Assembly (NCBI GenBank): GCA_963920665.1
Contig: OY987272.1
Location: 18,481,001 to 18,545,000, forward strand
Length of the DNA: 64,000 nt
Source of the DNA: Straminergon stramineum
Taxonomy: Eukaryota; Streptophyta; Bryopsida; Hypnales; Calliergonaceae
Direction of reading: 5' to 3'
Shown here: piece after piece, positions 59,884 to 64,000 of the stretch
Position numbering within the stretch: the stretch's first letter is position 1
Layout: the number at the start of each line of letters is the position of its first letter
Translations under genes and position numbers: made by a program
Notes under the pieces: model-generated
What the model saw: only the letters and a program-made list of their open reading frames with translations
Told to the model about the DNA's origin: nothing
The model's database searches: none

Positions 59884-60660
59884 TCGAAGACATGCCAATA
59901 CTTTTGCTTAGTCGAGCAAGTTTTCTACTCATGTTCACAGTGCATGTACTAGAAGAGTATTTTTCATGTCAGAATTCCATATTCATATACATGTTTAACT
60001 ATACGAGTGACGTCGCATGTCCTATTCTTTATAGCATCATGTCGGACACATTTTGCAATCTTCATTGAACCATATGTCTTCTAAAACACTGTCTCAAACA
60101 ACCGTGAACCCACAAAACCGATATTGGTTGTCCATTGAAATTTTGGCAACAATGAAGAAGAATGGAAGTTGACATCATCAAGAACGTATGCACATGTAAG
60201 GAATTGGTGACCCGAAACCCATATCCATCAAAAGAGATGTCACGAAAAACATTCAAACGTCATGACAGACGTCCGAAACGATGGAACTGTGAATCCGAAA
60301 CCGCAAATTGAATCATTCAAAGCTCATTCCATGTCAGCTTCCGTACACAACACATCAAAAATTGGCGAGACCATGTCAAAGTTCTGTACGGACACGTCAC
60401 TGGCCACATCATGAAGGGGTTGGATGAAAAGTTATCCTCTGTGGTACTGCCCAGCGATTATTTACTGATGTGGAGGCCACATGTCCTCCATGTGGCAAAA
60501 TGTGGGGAGATTCTAAGAGCACATTTTTTGTAATGTTACAAGAAAACACATTGAAATCAACCGTGTTTTTGCAAATTTTGGCATGTTTTTTGCTTGTCAA
60601 TTATAACGAATTTTAGATGATGTCTACGCAAAGGTAGATGATGTTTAGAAAAACGGTATG
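59884..60660. other. Unique sequence, no gene seen
   Basis: All frames are short. The right part (60540-60705) contains A/T-rich inverted segments around ACCGTGTTTTTGCA and GGCATG and ends on the minus strand in CACTATAAGAAACCCG, so a decayed CACTA-type end is possible. No 3-bp duplication was confirmed. Confidence 0.35.
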
Positions 60661-60705
60661 CCACGTTTTTCAAAACATCTCAAAAAACACGGGTTTCTTA
60701 TAGTG

Positions 60706-61799
60706 AAAGTAGCGGACAAGGCTCCAACCACCATTGCCCCTCCCACACCATCAATTTCTATTACAGAGGTCACCCCCTCCATTGACAAGCTTGCAGAGAA
60801 CATTATACAAGAATCGGAACCTAAGACGAAAGGGGACAATGTGGCTTCATCACTGGCGAACAATGGCTCTAACAACAACCCCATAGAGAAGGATGACGTG
60901 TCGGAGAAGAAGGAGGAAGAGTCCACTACAGTCCCACAAGTAGGGGAAGCTACTCTGCTTGAATCAACGGTTGAGGCTCCAGTTGAGCCCCTAGTAGAAG
61001 CCTCTATCGATGTCCCAGATGCAAATGTAGCTGTAGCAGAGCCTTCGCAGAGGAAGGGGAGGTGCCCTACCTAGTCTCCAATGAAGGTAAAAGCCCCTTC
61101 CAACGGCCACCCGTGTGTGCCTAGTGAGGTGAGGCGAGCTTACAGATTTCCCAACGTCATTGGAAGCCTCAAACCCAACTACATGAAATAGTAGTCTTTA
61201 ATGTCCACAAGACATTAGATTGCAGCTCACTGAGTGGTAGAAACCCGAACAATAGGATCCGCAGTAGTACGAAAACCAAGTTGAGGAGAGTTGTATTTCG
61301 CCCATGGCTCAAACCATTTTTGTCTAGGTGTTTATAGAACTTCTCAGTTGCTTTTTGGGGCAGCGGAAGTGGTCCATACATGGCAGACGTATTACCCACC
61401 ATGTTGGGAATGCTGAAAGAGGGTGGGAATACAATCCCACTGTTCGCTTGGTCTAGTAAAGAGTGTGAGCTTCCCATTATAGAAGATGGGAACCCAACAG
61501 AGTGGGGGAGAAAATTATCTACAATCTATTCCACTTGGCCTTCTTTTAGTCCATCAAACACAATGATAGTAGATAGTAAAATGAGTAGGGTCATTGGTAA
61601 TCCTAAAGCTAATGTGATAATCAGTATTCCTTTCTATGTGAAGTGACTACGCACTTTGGCCAATGACAAGGAGTACCTAAAATGCTATCTATGGCTGCTA
61701 CTAGAGGCGTTACTGATATGTGCAGATGTCCAAGCATTTCGTTCCAAGTATCCCCAAATTGTCAACAAATCCATGACAGAAATGATACGAAAAAGATGA
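60706..61799 (+). pseudogene. Second decayed FCP1-like HAD gene with low-complexity N-terminus
   Basis: A Pro/Glu/Val-rich acidic stretch (60706-61071) is followed by TAG 61072-61074 and a short Pro-rich basic segment. From about 61185 another frame reads Ile-Val-Val-Phe-Asn-Val-His-Lys-Thr-Leu-Asp-Cys (motif I, with both catalytic Asp positions altered to Asn and His). It continues with Phe-Arg-Pro-Trp-Leu, a TAG at 61335-61337, Val-Ala-Phe-Trp-Gly-Ser (motif II), and Ser-Pro-Ser-Asn-Thr-Met-Ile-Val-Asp-Ser (late motif). After TGA 61644-61646 it carries on as Tyr-Leu-Lys-Cys-Tyr-Leu-Trp-Leu-Leu-Leu-Glu-Ala-Leu, the usual C-terminal helix of FCP1-like proteins. Three stops and altered catalytic residues make it a dead gene. 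It is distinct in sequence from the HAD gene at 43616. Confidence 0.55.
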
Positions 61800-62297
61800 A
61801 GTGGAGGCACGTATGAGTTTCTTGACCTCATTGAAGGTGAAGGTGAGGGGGCTCGCAAACTGCAAAGTTGGGCTCACAATGCATCCCCTCACCTTCAGTT
61901 GAATATTGTATCTAACACTGTGTGCATTCATGTGTAGGGGAAGGGTCAAAAGCGGGAGGTGAGGATGAAGACTGCATCCACAGTGGCGAAGAAAGTGGCC
62001 TTCCAATCAAAGAAGGTGCGTTCATTTAACTTTCTTGTCACGTTGAAGTGAATGTGTCATCATTGTGAAGTCATCGTGAAGTGAATTATCAGTTACATAT
62101 AGTCCTGAGTCATCAGGAAGTAACATTCCTTTGATTTGGAAGTCGAGAAAAAGTGTCACGTTATCGCGTAAGTCACAACAGTGAATTAGTTTGAGTGCGA
62201 CCCAGTGGAGGTTGTTTTCCTTCTACTTCAGTGACATAGTCAACCTAGGCACTACGTAGACTTCAAAGGGTTGCATATGCACTTGTGGACTTTGTGT
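61800..62297. other. Unique sequence, no gene seen
   Basis: Short ORFs only. It is probably the tail of the decayed gene to its left. Confidence 0.4.
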
Positions 62298-62576
62298 TCA
62301 GCCGGGGGGGAGTAACATACAATGGACTATCCAATTCCCCATTGTAGGCTTGTAGTGAATTCCTAGCATGTCGCCTCTATTGCAAAGAGGGAAGATAGTG
62401 GTTGATAGAATCCCATCCAATGACGTAGCCAAATTTTTGCTCTTGAAAAAGCGTATGTTGAGGGTGTTGCCATAGAGTGATACCGGAACACCTACCGTTT
62501 CTTGTATGCTTCCATCTGATTTGTATTGGACACCTTCCAATTTTGCTGAAGCTTGGTGTACCGTAGAGCATACCAA
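62298..62576 (-). other. Unrecognised ORF, 92 codons, minus strand
   Basis: Open frame without an ATG start (TTG at its head) and with mixed hydrophobic/polar composition like a folded protein fragment. No family recognised. It could be an exon or chance. Confidence 0.25.
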
Positions 62577-62757
62577 TGGAATAAGTAGGTGTCAACATAA
62601 ATGCCTACACTGCACCGCATATGGGCTACTATGATTCTGAATGTAGTATGCGATGTGTTGACCAAAGTTTTTATTTTTGGATTTTCTTTACTCATTCCAA
62701 TGTGTACATGTTGTCACGCACAAGTCAAATTGTTGTTGGTAAGACAGTACTAGTTGC

Positions 62758-64000
62758 TGTTGTAGATCATGTACATAATCATGTAGATAGTGTACATTCA
62801 GCCCTAGGAGTAGTATTAGACTCATAGTTAGACTTAGAGTCTATTGGGTGTTGCTTGTAGTCAAAGGCAGCCCAAGGTTGCTAGTTATCCCACATGGTTT
62901 GTGGATAACTAGTGGAAGGCTTTTAGCTTATGTTCAGCCCACACATGGGCCTTGGTATCTTCTACCATCTAAGTAAAGCCTTTCTCCATTCAAAACTCAA
63001 TAGGTTATGGGCCCACGCACTTGGCGTTGCACATGAGGGAGAAATTCAAGTCATTTGGAGAAGTTCGTGGAGCTTGGAGGAGCATACTGAATTTGGGCTC
63101 TTGGTCACCTACAAACCATATGGTGTGAGTAAAATTTTCAAAACAAAGAAAAAAAAGTCTTTGAATTCCATCTTTTGTTTTGAGCTTTTGTGGGCTGGTT
63201 TGTGAGGTTTGGAGTTCATTTTTGAGTGTGAGATTGCTCATGGTTGTAATCAGACCTTGTTAGGGCTGGTTGCATGCTCCTTGTTTGAGTTTGTGCTTGC
63301 AAGTGTACATTGGCAGCCCATTGGGGCTGATTGTGCACTTGGGTACATTGGTGATTGTCATTTTGGCAATTGCAACCTTCTGAGAGTCCTTGGTGAGGCT
63401 TGGGAGCATTTGTGGGTTGCATTAGGCGTTTCCATGCATTGAGGGCTGAGTGGTGCCCTTGTGAGTGAGTGAGACGAAATTGTGATCCCAAGTGGGCTGA
63501 TTTGTGCCCTTGTGAGTGTGTGAGACCAAGTAGTGGACTTTGTGCAGCAAGAGGGCTGATTTGTGCCCTTGTGAGTGTGTGAGACCTAATAGTGGACATT
63601 GTGAACTCAAGAGGGCTGATTTGTGTCATTGAGAGAGAGTGACACCCAATTGGGGTTCTTGAGTGACTTGGTGAGCCAAGTAGGGCTGGTTGAGCCCATT
63701 GTGGTCCATGAGGTGCTCATTAGAAGTTCTTGTGATCTTTGGAGTGTGGAGTATGCAATTTGGGAGGAGAATTGTGAACTTCCTTGTGTTTTTGAAGTAG
63801 CACCAGCCCATGACGAGCATGTGGTGGTTGTGAGCTTCATTAGGGTCTGATTTGGTGTGGAGAGGAAGTCTTGTGCTTGTGAGGTGTGGTGTGGCGTTCT
63901 TAGGGTTGCAAGGTGCTTGTGAGGGCTGATTGGTCCCATTTCAGCCCAATTCGTCCCAAGGGAGTTTTGGGGGGGCTGAATTCAGATTGGAGACCTTGTG
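62758..64000 (+). mobile_element. Family-1 element V: 5' LTR (62758-63002), primer site and leader, cut by window end
   Basis: A 245-bp LTR beginning TGTTGTAGATC and ending CTCAATA, the primer site GGTTATGGGCCCAC at 63003, then the leader with its ~60-bp repeats. The window ends about 30 bp before gag would start. It shares the TGTTGTAG variant with the LTR at 4045. Confidence 0.92.

Overview
The window is eukaryotic and almost certainly from a plant (streptophyte) nuclear genome. It has GT-AG introns, TTTAGGG-type telomeric repeats, and Ty1/copia retrotransposons whose primer-binding sites (PBS) are complementary to the anticodon arm of plant initiator tRNA-Met. The species cannot be named from the sequence. 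There are no bacterial-style operons, rRNA genes or convincing tRNA genes. One 200-base assembly gap lies at 4415-4614.

Most of the ends of the window (1-6.4 kb, 14.5-25.3 kb, 47.9-59.9 kb, 62.8-64 kb) is a nest of two copia families. Family 1 has a 245-bp LTR and a 1368-aa single-ORF polyprotein. It is present as a complete copy with identical LTRs (17151-22735). That copy sits inside the integrase region of an older family-1 element and is flanked by a perfect 5-bp target duplication, AGGCC. Several truncated, inverted or solo-LTR pieces of the same family surround it. Family 2 has a ~298-bp LTR and a 1329-aa polyprotein. It is present as two near-identical full-length copies in opposite orientation (47897-53206 and 53521-58829) separated by only ~314 bp.

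The centre (27997-46131) is different. It is an ~18.1-kb segment bounded by 26-bp inverted repeats with one mismatch. It encodes an intact ~949-aa DDE-type transposase-like protein (DUF7869-like) on the minus strand, and rightward genes in varying decay: a ParB/sulfiredoxin-like plus degenerate DNA-methylase-like protein, an acidic ORF, an FCP1/NIF-type HAD-phosphatase-like gene and a Ser/Arg-rich ORF. The segment lies in an intron of a broken plant transposase-like (PF03004-type) gene whose flanking exons (ending 27647, resuming 46160) join in phase. Across this segment are at least 19 copies of a 19-bp dyad, consensus TATCNTCGANTCGANGATA, nearly all in predicted introns. Together the ParB-like protein, the dyads and the inverted-repeat ends are the best candidate for an undescribed mobile system.

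The remaining unique sequence (6.4-14.5 kb, 25.3-28 kb, 46.1-47.9 kb, 59.9-62.8 kb) holds an unrecognised spliced gene, a 204-bp CACTA-type MITE, a decayed coiled-coil gene with a TATA box, and a second decayed FCP1-like HAD gene. In-frame stop codons in the decayed genes are mostly TAG.
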